Assembly (NCBI GenBank): GCA_023384575.1
Contig: JAHDVP010000001.1
Span: forward strand, 1 to 55,342
DNA length: 55,342 bases
Origin: Acidobacteriota bacterium
Lineage (GTDB): Bacteria; Acidobacteriota; Vicinamibacteria; Vicinamibacterales; JAFNAJ01
Reading direction: 5' to 3'
Shown here one piece after another: positions 1-7,236 of the stretch. The notes beneath the pieces were generated by a model, which had not been told where the DNA came from, did not search any database, and saw only the letters and a program-made list of their open reading frames with translations. The stretch's first letter is position 1. Each line of letters begins with the position of its first letter. Position numbers and translations under genes: made by a program.

Positions 1-911
1 AGAAGCGCCGCGACTACGAGAGCCTGTTCGCGAGCAACGTGGTGCTCAGCCGGCGTCCCGATGGACAGCGGCCCGAGTCAGGTCGAGCGCCGGTCGGCGG
101 ACCGTCCGCAGGTACACGCCCAGCGACGACGGACCCCTCGCTCGATGCCATCGCCGACGCCGTCGTCCGCGCGAGTAGCCGGGCCGGTGGCGGGCCCGTC
201 GCGCTCCCTGCGGCGGCACCCGGCCCGGTGAGCGATGCGGTCGCGCCGCCTCCTACGAGCCGCCGTCCCGGCGAGCGCGCCACGCCGGAGCGCACCGATC
301 CCATCGAGGCCGCCGGACTGCTCCACCGTCTGCTGGAGGGCACCGTCGTCGACACGGTCCTGACGAACCGGCTGGACGGCGGCTCCGCCTCGCCCGTCAA
401 CTGCCTCGTCACGAACCCGGTCTTCGCCCACAGCGGCCAGGCCATCGTCGTTCCCGCCGGCGCCCGGCTACTCGGTGAGACACGACCGATACAGAGCCTC
501 GGCGAGACCCGGCTGGCCGTCGCGTTCCACCGGCTCGTGATGCCAGACGGCCGCACGTATCGCCTCGATCGATTCCTGGGGATGAACCAGATCGGCGATG
601 CCGGGCTCCGCGACCAGGTGAACCATCACTACTGGTCGACGTTCGGCGCGGCCGCCGCCGTGGGGCTCATTACGGGGTTCGCGCAGTGGCTCGGCACGAC
701 GGGGTTCACCGGCGGATCCGACGACAGCACCATCGTCATCGCCAGCGGGGCGGCCGATGCGACGGCGCAGGCCAGCCTGCAGGTGATGAGCCGCTTCCTG
801 AATCGGCTGCCGACCGTGACGATTCGCGAGGGCCATCGGGTGAAGGTGTACCTCACGTCCGATCTGGAACTGCCGGCCTACGACGGCCAGGACACCAGTT
901 CGCGCTGGTGA
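1..911 (+). CDS. virB10: VirB10/TrbI-family T4SS core protein, 5' truncated by window edge
   Basis: VirB10/TrbI spans the envelope and forms the outer-membrane core complex of type IV secretion systems. The reading frame is open from base 3 with no start, so the N-terminal cytoplasmic and membrane part lies outside the window. The first visible residues (RRDYESLFASNVVLS) are the TrbI-type motif that precedes the Pro-rich linker. A Pro/Ala-rich stretch follows (about 14-90 of the visible part). The C-terminal beta-barrel domain comes next, with the typical strings IVVPAGARLLGE, LVMPDGR and FLNRLPTVTIREGHRVKVYL. The stop TGA at 909-911 is 14 bases before the next start. It begins the T4SS operon visible here. 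Family assignment is confident; Trb-type versus VirB-type naming is not settled. Confidence 0.9.
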   Translation, partial: KRRDYESLFASNVVLSRRPDGQRPESGRAPVGGPSAGTRPATTDPSLDAIADAVVRASSRAGGGPVALPAAAPGPVSDAVAPPPTSRRPGERATPERTDPIEAAGLLHRLLEGTVVDTVLTNRLDGGSASPVNCLVTNPVFAHSGQAIVVPAGARLLGETRPIQSLGETRLAVAFHRLVMPDGRTYRLDRFLGMNQIGDAGLRDQVNHHYWSTFGAAAAVGLITGFAQWLGTTGFTGGSDDSTIVIASGAADATAQASLQVMSRFLNRLPTVTIREGHRVKVYLTSDLELPAYDGQDTSSRW

Positions 912-925
912 AGTTGGAGGATCGC

Positions 926-1696
926 ATGAAGAAGGTCATCCTCGCGCTCTGCCTCGTGGTCCCTGCGGCGCCGGCACACGCGCAGATCCCGGTGATCGAC
1001 AGCGCCAACCTGTCGCAGGCCGTGCTGATCGCCCAGCGCGCGCAGCGTCACTACGAGGAACTGCAGGCCCAGTACCGCACCATCATGCGGATGTCGCAAG
1101 GACTGGGGTTCATGGAGGGGTATCGCATCCCCACCATCGCCGCCTCGCGACACGACACGGGTCGTTGGCAGTACGCCCGGGCGTGGCTGCAGGGACTCAA
1201 CAGCGGCGACCCGACGGGCGCCGCCTACTGGGCCACGACGCTACCGCTGGAGCGGCCGTCTGCATTGCCGGCGACGCTCGGGGCCGTGGCCCGGCGGACC
1301 CTCGAGCGCCAGTACGCCACGGTCGAACTCACCGACTCTGTCGCCATGATGGGCGGCCACCAGGTCGGCGCGCTCCGTGGGTATCACGGCCGGCTGCAAC
1401 GGGCGGTCGAGGACCTGGAGGGGGACGTGCTCAACGGCCTCCTGCGCTACCACGAGATGACGGCCATCTTGGACAAGGTCGCCGCGGGCGAGCTGCTGGG
1501 CCGTCGCCAGGACATGGCCACCAACCAGCTCCTGTCCCACGCGCTGGAGCAATTGCTCGCGCGCAGCAAGCGTCTCCGCGACACCGAGGCCCAGACGATG
1601 AACATGCAGATCGTGACGTGGCGCGACGCCCGGGGCGCCAACGAGGCGATGGTGGCCGGCAGCGGTGACGCGCTGCGGACCTGGCGCCAGCCGTAG
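926..1696 (+). CDS. VirB5/TrbJ-like exported T4SS protein, copy 1
   Basis: 256 residues. The start ATG at 926 follows a GGAGG at 916-920 and gives a clean signal peptide (MKKVILALCLVVPAAPAHAQ). A longer frame upstream would overlap virB10 and is rejected. The mature part is almost entirely alpha-helical, with heptad-like stretches (residues 35-60 and 190-240), as in VirB5/TrbJ minor pilins that sit at the pilus tip and contact recipients. It ends in SGDALRTWRQP, the same ending as the next gene, so the two are tandem paralogues. Position between VirB10 and VirB6 genes supports a T4SS role. The assignment rests on architecture and context rather than a diagnostic motif. Confidence 0.7.
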   Translation: MKKVILALCLVVPAAPAHAQIPVIDSANLSQAVLIAQRAQRHYEELQAQYRTIMRMSQGLGFMEGYRIPTIAASRHDTGRWQYARAWLQGLNSGDPTGAAYWATTLPLERPSALPATLGAVARRTLERQYATVELTDSVAMMGGHQVGALRGYHGRLQRAVEDLEGDVLNGLLRYHEMTAILDKVAAGELLGRRQDMATNQLLSHALEQLLARSKRLRDTEAQTMNMQIVTWRDARGANEAMVAGSGDALRTWRQP

Positions 1697-1712
1697 GCGA
1701 GCGGAGGATCCC

Positions 1713-2504
1713 ATGAAGCGCACGACCCTCGCCTGCGTGCTCGCGCTCGCGTACGCCTCGACGGCGCACGCCCAGCTGGCCGTTCACGACCCCACCGTGA
1801 CCGCGCGCAACACGGTCATCGCAACGCTCAAGGAGTACCTGCAGGAGCTGCAGACCCAGCAGCACAGCCAGCTGCGGCGGATGGCCCAGAGGCTGAGCAT
1901 GTTCACCGACCTGAGGAAATACGGTGTGCCGGACGCGCCCCGGTGGCGCATTCACGACTTCGAGACGCCGGACCTGTTCTTCTGCTCCCGGGCCTACCAC
2001 GCGGCGCTGAACTACGGCGACGCGGCCGGCGCGGCCTACCTCGCTGTCAGCCATCCGGTGGAGGACGCGGGCGTCGCGCTGCAGCGGCTGTCGCCCCTGG
2101 CCCGACGTGCCCTGACCAGCCAACTGGCGACGCTGGACCTGGCCGACTCGGTGGTGACCGCGGCCACCCACGACACCGGGCAACTCCGGCTCAACGGGCG
2201 TCGGGAACTGCAGGCCATCGAGGCGCTCGAGCACGACGTCACCAATGGCACGTTGGAGCAGAGCACCACCGCCGTGCTCGACAAGATCAGCGGCGCCTCC
2301 TTGATTGGCGCCCGCCAGCGTCAGGCGCGCGTGCAGCTGCTCAGCGGGATGGTCGAGCAGCTGCTGGTGGAGGGCAAGCGTGCCCGGGACACAGAAGCCG
2401 CCGCGCTCAACATGCAGCTCGTCGCGTGGCGCGACCGGCAGGCCGCCAACGCGGCGTTCGTGGCCGGGTCGGGCGACGCCCTGCGGACGTGGCGCCAGCC
2501 GTAA
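1713..2504 (+). CDS. VirB5/TrbJ-like exported T4SS protein, copy 2
   Basis: 263 residues from ATG 1713 (GGAGG at 1703-1707), 16 bases after the stop of its paralogue. Signal peptide MKRTTLACVLALAYASTAHAQ, then a helical mature protein. The C-terminal third (QLLSGMVEQLLVEGKRARD followed by an ALNMQLVAWRD segment) aligns closely with the equivalent part of copy 1, and both end in SGDALRTWRQP. The N-terminal halves are more divergent, for example a unique YGVPDAPRWRIHDFETPDLF stretch. This looks like a duplication followed by divergence of a putative pilus-tip or periplasmic protein, not a recent copy. An alternative in-frame start at 1665 would overlap copy 1 and has no better ribosome site. 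Confidence 0.7.
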   Translation: MKRTTLACVLALAYASTAHAQLAVHDPTVTARNTVIATLKEYLQELQTQQHSQLRRMAQRLSMFTDLRKYGVPDAPRWRIHDFETPDLFFCSRAYHAALNYGDAAGAAYLAVSHPVEDAGVALQRLSPLARRALTSQLATLDLADSVVTAATHDTGQLRLNGRRELQAIEALEHDVTNGTLEQSTTAVLDKISGASLIGARQRQARVQLLSGMVEQLLVEGKRARDTEAAALNMQLVAWRDRQAANAAFVAGSGDALRTWRQP

Positions 2505-2526
2505 GAGAAGGACGAGGAGCGGGACC

Positions 2527-3369
2527 ATGCAGCCCCAGCCGTCGCTCAACCTCATTCCGACGATCCAGCAGGCCATCACCACCCTGCTGACGACGCACGA
2601 GCCGGAGTTCATCCGGTTCGGCTACCGGCTATTCCTGTCCTTCGCGACCATCCTCATCGCCTGGCATGGCGTGCGGATGATGTTCTCCCACGACGGCCTG
2701 AACGACCGGATGTTCGAGTTCGCAAAGCTCCTTGTGTTCATCTCCTTCGGCTACTCGTTCATCGCGTTCTACGAGAGCCCGCTGCCGGGCGTCGGCGTCT
2801 CGTTCAGCAACCTGATCACCGACCAGGCCGGCTACTTCCAGTCGGTGCTCGAGGCCCGGGCGTTCGACAACATCTACCGGCACCTGGACACCCTGTCGGA
2901 GCACTTCATGCAGCCGGACCCGTGGTCGATCTTGGCGAACCTGATCTACTGGACCGTGCTCCTGCTGATCGCCTTCGCCAAAGCCGTCTCGCTGGCCGTC
3001 ATCGCCTTCGGGCTCATCGCGAGTGCCGTGTGCGGGCTGCTGGGCCCGATCTTCGTCCCATTCTTCATCGTCCCGAAGCTGGACTGGCTGTTCTGGGGCT
3101 GGCTGAAGGCGTTCATTCAGTACTCGTTCGTGCCGGTCGTCGCCATCGCCTTCCTGATGGTGTTTGAGCAGTTCGTCTTCCGCTACATCACCACCTTGCC
3201 GCCGACCATCACGCAGGCGGAATATGGGGTCTACGGAATCCAGGCATTCGCCGTCGTGGCGACCTTCTGCACCGGCATCATGCTCGTGCCGTCGCTCACG
3301 TCGTCGATCTTCTCCGGGAACGGCGGGCAGATGGTGTTCCCGGGGCTGAGCCGGTTCATGAGGCGTTAG
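2527..3369 (+). CDS. virB6: VirB6/TrbL-family inner-membrane T4SS protein
   Basis: 280 residues from ATG 2527, with an AGGACGAGGAGCGGG purine-rich tract just upstream. Several hydrophobic segments are visible: around residues 35-52, 70-87, 140-165, 167-185, 200-220 and 235-260. This fits the polytopic VirB6/TrbL proteins that form the inner-membrane channel and contact VirB8 and VirB10. The pattern of a periplasmic loop between the second and third segments, then a dense hydrophobic block with aromatic residues (PKLDWLFWGWLKAFIQY), is typical of the family. It sits between the VirB5 pair and the VirB8 gene. Confidence 0.75.
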   Translation: MQPQPSLNLIPTIQQAITTLLTTHEPEFIRFGYRLFLSFATILIAWHGVRMMFSHDGLNDRMFEFAKLLVFISFGYSFIAFYESPLPGVGVSFSNLITDQAGYFQSVLEARAFDNIYRHLDTLSEHFMQPDPWSILANLIYWTVLLLIAFAKAVSLAVIAFGLIASAVCGLLGPIFVPFFIVPKLDWLFWGWLKAFIQYSFVPVVAIAFLMVFEQFVFRYITTLPPTITQAEYGVYGIQAFAVVATFCTGIMLVPSLTSSIFSGNGGQMVFPGLSRFMRR

Positions 3370-3387
3370 CGACAAGGGGGAGGAACG

Positions 3388-3561
3388 ATGCCGAAGCGAT
3401 TCTCCAGGCCATCGGAACGCGACCGCGAGCCGCACGAGTTGGCGTGGTCCGACTTCCCGTCGCTGTACTGGAAGGCCCTCCTGATAGCGCTGGCCATCGG
3501 ACTGCTGAGCGGCTTGGGCTGGATGGCCTGGCGCCTCTTCGAGGCGCGATTCCTCCCATAG
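3388..3561 (+). CDS. Small single-span membrane protein in T4SS operon
   Basis: 57 residues from ATG 3388, with GGGGGAGGA ending four bases upstream, between virB6 and virB8. The N-terminal half is charged (MPKRFSRPSERDREPHELAW). Residues about 28-48 form one transmembrane helix (ALLIALAIGLLSGLGWMAW). No family recognised. The strong ribosome site, the spacing (18 bases after virB6, 10 before virB8) and codon usage like its neighbours argue that it is real. It could be an accessory inner-membrane subunit of the transfer apparatus; that role is inference from position only. Confidence 0.7.
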   Translation: MPKRFSRPSERDREPHELAWSDFPSLYWKALLIALAIGLLSGLGWMAWRLFEARFLP

Positions 3562-3571
3562 GGGACACGCG

Positions 3572-4273
3572 ATGGGCACTGCGGTCGGCGACGTCAACCC
3601 GAAGACCCTCGAGAACGCGAAGCGCCAGTTCGTCGAGCTCTACGGGTCGGCCCTGGTCCTCAACACGTACCTCAAGGTCGCCCTCGTGCTGGTGTCGCTG
3701 GTCGCGCTGGGCCTTGTCGCCCTCAACTTTCACACCGCCGCCCGGGCTTCCGAGATCAAGCCCCTCGTCATCCGCATCGACGAGGTGGGGCGGGCCGAGG
3801 CCGTGGCGCTGGATGCCACCCGCTACCAGCCGCAGCCGCCCGAGCTGCGCTACTTCCTGACGCAGTTCGTCGTGAAGCACTTCAGCCGCATCCGGGCGAC
3901 CGTGCAGCGGGAGTACCCCGACTCGCTGTTCTTCCTCGAGCCCGCCCTGGCTGACGCGACCATCATGCAGAACGAGCGCACGCGCGTGCTCGAGATGTTC
4001 GTCACCAACAGCGCGGCCGACGAGGTGGACGTCGTCATCCAGAACGTGAGCCTGAGCGAGCTGGCGACCCCGCCGTACAAGGCCTCGGTGACGTTCCAGA
4101 AGGTCTACTACGCCCCCGGGACGCGCACCGAGCGCCAACGGGAGAGCTACGTCGCGCAGATCGATTTCTCCCTGCGCGATCGGGTGCCCAATGCCTTCGT
4201 GCGGGTGAACCCGCTCGGGCTCCAGATCGCGTACTTCCGCGTGGACCAGGCGTTCGAGGAGCCGTCGCGGTGA
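3572..4273 (+). CDS. virB8: VirB8/TrbF-family T4SS assembly protein
   Basis: 233 residues. A short cytoplasmic N-terminus (with the FVELYGSALVLNTYLKVA stretch) leads to one membrane helix at about 33-55 (LVLVSLVALGLVALNF). A periplasmic NTF2-like domain follows, with the RIDEVGRAEAVAL segment and the helix ELRYFLTQFVVKHFSRIR. VirB8/TrbF is a bitopic inner-membrane protein that nucleates the T4SS and contacts VirB6 and VirB10. The GTG start of the next gene overlaps the stop (GTGA), so translation of the two is probably coupled. Confidence 0.85.
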   Translation: MGTAVGDVNPKTLENAKRQFVELYGSALVLNTYLKVALVLVSLVALGLVALNFHTAARASEIKPLVIRIDEVGRAEAVALDATRYQPQPPELRYFLTQFVVKHFSRIRATVQREYPDSLFFLEPALADATIMQNERTRVLEMFVTNSAADEVDVVIQNVSLSELATPPYKASVTFQKVYYAPGTRTERQRESYVAQIDFSLRDRVPNAFVRVNPLGLQIAYFRVDQAFEEPSR

Positions 4274-4560
4274 TCGCGAACTCGGCGTTCCTGGCCGCGC
4301 TCACGGTGTTCCTGCTGGTCGCCTGGCTGGCCGGCGAGCTGCGGTTTCTCGCGCCGTACAAGACTGTCCTGTTCAGCCGTCACGCGCCCCTCCTCGGAGG
4401 GGTGACGCTCCTTCTCTTCCTCAACCTCTGCGCCACCTACTACAGCGTCGCCCGCTGGCTCTTCCTCCGCCAGACCGGCAGGAAGTTGCTGCACCTCGAC
4501 CGCCAACTCGTCACCAACGATGCGGCGATCGAGGAGCTGCGGACCTACCTGAATCAGTAG
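4270..4560 (+). CDS. Small two-span membrane protein coupled to virB8
   Basis: 96 residues from GTG 4270, overlapping the virB8 stop by four bases. Two hydrophobic helices are visible (residues about 5-25, FLAALTVFLLVAWLAG, and 40-62, LLGGVTLLLFLNLCATYYSVARWLF), then a charged helical tail (LLHLDRQLVTNDAAIEELRTYL). No family recognised. The coupled start and position inside the transfer operon suggest an accessory membrane component of the conjugation machinery. Confidence 0.65.
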   Translation: MIANSAFLAALTVFLLVAWLAGELRFLAPYKTVLFSRHAPLLGGVTLLLFLNLCATYYSVARWLFLRQTGRKLLHLDRQLVTNDAAIEELRTYLNQ

Positions 4561-4569
4561 GAGGTGCAG

Positions 4570-5508
4570 ATGTGGCGGGACGTTGAGCCGCGCGCTCCCG
4601 AGCGCGAGCGGGCGGAGCCTGCTCAAGGGAGCCGCGGCGGGACCAGTGCCATGCCCGTGGACGTGGCCGAAAGCGGCCGGGACCCGTTGACTCGGGAGCT
4701 GAACCTGCCCCAGGGCAGGGAGCGGGAATGGGTGCGGGTGGCCCAGCGCGAGTATCACCTGTCCGGGAACGACGTGCGCACGCTGGCCGCGGTTGGGGCA
4801 TTCCGCGCGGTGTCGTCTGGCGACCTCGGCGCGCGGTCGGGCCGCTGGCCCACCAGGCCCGCGCGCAGCGTCGAGCGACTTCGCGAGGCGGGGCTCGTGC
4901 GCACCATGCCGCACGTCATCGGGCGCGAGCGCACCACGGTCGTGACGCTCACGGAGGCCGGCCGCGACCTGCTCGAACGGCACCGGCGTCCGTCGCTGAG
5001 CGGGGCCCGGCAGGCGTTCTACGCCGGGGTCCTGAAGCCGCGGGAGTTGGCGCACGACACCCGGCTCTACCCGGCCTACCAGAAGGCCGTCGAGCGCCTG
5101 GAGGCCCGCGGCGCCAAGGTGCGGCGGGTGGTCCTCGAGGAGGAGCTCAAGAGCCGCTACCAGCGATTCCTGCAGGACGGGAACCGCGGCCGGGGAGACA
5201 GCCGCGGACGGCCCACGCAATCGCCCGAGGACATCGACGCCTGGGCCCGTGACCACCGTCTCCCGTGCGAGCAGGGCCACGTGCAGTTCCCCGACGTGCG
5301 GCTCGAGTACGAGGAGCGCGACGGCCGCCGCGACGTCGAGGACCTGGAGGTAGTGACGCCGCACTACCGGGGCGCGCACGCGGCGGCCAAGGCCCGCGCC
5401 GGGTTCACGCGCAGCGGCGCCATTGGCGCTCGCGTGGGTGGGATCAGCGGCAGCCACGGTGGAGGCCGAGGGCGGTCGTCGCACCTCGCCGAGGAGATGC
5501 TGCCGTGA
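4570..5508 (+). CDS. Winged-helix protein with Replic_Relax-like C-terminal region
   Basis: 312 residues from ATG 4570, which follows TAGGAGG at 4558-4564; GTG 4564 lies inside that ribosome site and is less likely. After a disordered charged N-terminus, residues about 60-145 read as a winged helix (SGNDVRTLAAVGAFRAVSS, then SVERLREAGLVRT and a TTVVTLTEAGRDLLERH wing). The C-terminal part has FPDVRLEYE, DLEVVT and AHAAAKARAGF. This order (PD, then an acidic strand pair, then Lys) resembles the PD-(D/E)XK-like layout of Replic_Relax proteins from actinobacterial plasmids. The tail is Gly/Arg-rich. By inference it is a DNA-binding transfer or replication factor, possibly part of the DNA-processing complex. 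The next gene starts inside its stop codon. Confidence 0.55.
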   Translation: MWRDVEPRAPERERAEPAQGSRGGTSAMPVDVAESGRDPLTRELNLPQGREREWVRVAQREYHLSGNDVRTLAAVGAFRAVSSGDLGARSGRWPTRPARSVERLREAGLVRTMPHVIGRERTTVVTLTEAGRDLLERHRRPSLSGARQAFYAGVLKPRELAHDTRLYPAYQKAVERLEARGAKVRRVVLEEELKSRYQRFLQDGNRGRGDSRGRPTQSPEDIDAWARDHRLPCEQGHVQFPDVRLEYEERDGRRDVEDLEVVTPHYRGAHAAAKARAGFTRSGAIGARVGGISGSHGGGRGRSSHLAEEMLP

Positions 5509-6494
5509 CTCCCGAGGAACGCGTCCTGGCTGTCCGGGGGATGGGGTTCACGGAGCGCGAGGCGAGTTTCCTCGTGGCGGTCATGCTGCACGCCGGGGTC
5601 TTCCTGCGGCGCCAGTACTGCGCGAGCGCGGGCATCCCGCGAGGCCGGGCCGCGCACGCGTTCCTGGAGAGGCTGACGTGCCTGGGGTACGCCTCGCACT
5701 ATCGCGCCGCCCATCGTGGCGCCTTCATCTATCACGTGCACGGCAAGCGGCTCTACCGCGCCATCGGAGAACCCGACAACCGCCACCGGCGCCCGGTCAC
5801 GCTGGCCCGCGCGATCGAGCGGTTGATGCTGCTCGACGCGGTCCTCGACACCCCCGGCACGCGCTGGCTGGCGACCGAGCGGGAGAAGGTCGACTACTTC
5901 GTCAAGGACCGGTTGGTGCCACCGGACCTGCTGCCGCGCCTCGCGTTCGGCCGGCAGTCGGGCCAGGGACTGCGCTACTTCCCCGACAAGCTCCCCATTG
6001 GCGTCGTCGAGGACGGTGCCACTCCGGTCTTCCTCTACGGCGTGACCCGTGAGCGCCCGCTCGAGTTCCGGGCCTTCCTGCACCGCCACGCCGAACTGCT
6101 GCGGGCGTTGCGGACGTGGGAGATCCGGCTGCTCGTCACGCCCGAGCAGGAGGCGGTCCTGCCCGCGTTCGAGTGGGCCGCGCAGGAGGAGTTGGCGGAG
6201 CCCCTGGCCCCCGAAACCGCCACCGACCTGCGGTGGTACTTCGAGCAGCGGCAGGTCATCGACGGCGGCGGGGTCCCGGCCGATCCGGGGCGATTCGAGG
6301 CGCTGCGCCGATCGTTTGCGGCCCAGCGACATCGGGTGCTCTACCGCGCGTGGCAAGCCGACGGCACGGCCCCGGTGTACGCGACAACGTCACCGGTGTT
6401 GCGGGCGGCGATGGACGCCCGGGACGGCCGCGTGACGCGCCACGTGCTGCGGCACCCCTACCTGCATCTGACACCCCTGGTAGGTACCGCATGA
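5505..6494 (+). CDS. Second winged-helix, Replic_Relax-like protein
   Basis: 329 residues from GTG 5505, overlapping the preceding stop by four bases (GTGA). The N-terminus reads as a winged helix (FTEREASFLVAVMLHAGVF, RRQYCASAGIPRGRAAHAFL, then RLTCLGYASHYRA). The middle has a RYFPDKLPIGVVEDGATPVF segment comparable to the PD strand of the preceding protein, but without a clear (D/E)XK. The rest is helical with many Arg residues. Two adjacent, translationally coupled proteins of the same general plan suggest a hetero-complex acting on element DNA. No confirmed family; function not known. Confidence 0.5.
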   Translation: MTPEERVLAVRGMGFTEREASFLVAVMLHAGVFLRRQYCASAGIPRGRAAHAFLERLTCLGYASHYRAAHRGAFIYHVHGKRLYRAIGEPDNRHRRPVTLARAIERLMLLDAVLDTPGTRWLATEREKVDYFVKDRLVPPDLLPRLAFGRQSGQGLRYFPDKLPIGVVEDGATPVFLYGVTRERPLEFRAFLHRHAELLRALRTWEIRLLVTPEQEAVLPAFEWAAQEELAEPLAPETATDLRWYFEQRQVIDGGGVPADPGRFEALRRSFAAQRHRVLYRAWQADGTAPVYATTSPVLRAAMDARDGRVTRHVLRHPYLHLTPLVGTA

Positions 6495-6706
6495 CTTCTT
6501 GGAGCGGACCCGTGGGCGGACCGGGCGGCCGGGAGCAGCGGTCCGCTCAGGGGCCCTCGCCGACATGGCCCGTAGGGGGCGCGGCAGGCCGTGCCTGGGG
6601 AGGCGAGCCAGGCGCAAGTCGTTGCCGCGGGGCACGTTGCCGTCCTGCCAGTCCCCGCCGGCTGTCGTGTGAGTTCGCCGAGCGGCAGTCGCAGCGCGAA
6701 AGGGAA

Positions 6707-6782
6707 GGGGGTGTGAGCGACCCTCCCCCGGGGCCTCGGGCTCCGCCCCCGGCCGCAACCCCGGAGGGTCGCTCACACCCCC
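6707..6782. repeat. Perfect 20-bp inverted repeat, 36-base loop
   Basis: Left arm 6707-6726 (GGGGGTGTGAGCGACCCTCC) is the exact reverse complement of 6763-6782. The loop is GC-rich. Outside the arms the match continues imperfectly: GCGAAAG on the left has its complement CTTTCGC on the right. It could be a relaxase or accessory-protein binding site at oriT, a terminator for the upstream operon, or the footprint of a lost insertion. Confidence 0.85.
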
Positions 6783-6858
6783 GTGTCCCTGTCTTTCGCA
6801 CGTCGTCGCGATGGCCTCGCCGTGTTCCTCGTCGAAGTCCGACGCGTTGCCTTGTGCT

Positions 6859-6886
6859 GGACCACTTCGGTGCTCGGAAGTGGTCC
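6859..6886. repeat. Perfect 10-bp inverted repeat, 8-base loop
   Basis: GGACCACTTC (6859-6868) and GAAGTGGTCC (6877-6886) flank an 8-base loop, 47 bases before the start of the 93-residue gene at 6933. The size and position suit a protein-binding operator or an oriT-proximal hairpin. There is no poly-T tract, so terminator use is less likely. Confidence 0.75.
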
Positions 6887-6932
6887 GGTCGGCGGCCTTC
6901 GCTCGGTCCATCCCCATCCCAAGGAGTAGTCC

Positions 6933-7214
6933 ATGCCAGTCATCAAGCCGCGCACCCGCGGCAAGCAGTTGGTGAAGCACCGCACGCGCCTCGATCGCGA
7001 GAACACCGAAACCCTCTACGCGTACGCGCAGTTCCTCGGCGAGTCGACCGAATACGTGCTCAACCAGGTGATCGACACCGTGCTCGCGCGTGACAAGGAC
7101 TTCGTCACGTGGAGGACGGAACACCCCGACTCGTTCGTGCCTCGCCAGCATGACCGGCGACGGACGGCGCGGCGGTCGTCGACCAGACCCGCACAGGCGG
7201 CGCTCAGCGCATAG
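6933..7214 (+). CDS. Small basic protein, possible ribbon-helix-helix transfer accessory protein
   Basis: 93 residues from ATG 6933 with AAGGAG at 6920-6925. The core KHRTRLDRENTETLYAYAQ, then FLGESTEYVLNQVIDTVL, reads as a short strand followed by two helices, which is the plan of a ribbon-helix-helix DNA-binding protein. The C-terminus is very basic (RRRTARRSSTRP). It sits between two inverted repeats and the coupling-protein gene, so an oriT-binding accessory or autoregulator is plausible. The family is not confirmed. Confidence 0.6.
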   Translation: MPVIKPRTRGKQLVKHRTRLDRENTETLYAYAQFLGESTEYVLNQVIDTVLARDKDFVTWRTEHPDSFVPRQHDRRRTARRSSTRPAQAALSA

Positions 7215-7236
7215 CACCTACGGAAGGAGGGTGCTC

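Larger units (their letters stand above)
6495..6932. other. Non-coding region with inverted repeats, candidate oriT or control region
   Basis: 438 bases separate the winged-helix pair from the next real start at 6933. Reading frames crossing it give low-complexity Pro/Arg/Gly peptides and run into neighbouring genes, so I see no gene. It holds two strong inverted repeats (6707-6782 and 6859-6886). It lies directly upstream of a small DNA-binding-like gene and the coupling-protein gene, which is where conjugative elements often place the origin of transfer. The oriT role is inference; no known nic consensus was recognised. Confidence 0.4.

Noticed and set aside
6116-7093. A 325-codon frame across the inverted-repeat region
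   Set aside because: It overlaps two supported genes and encodes Pro/Gly/Arg-rich low complexity.
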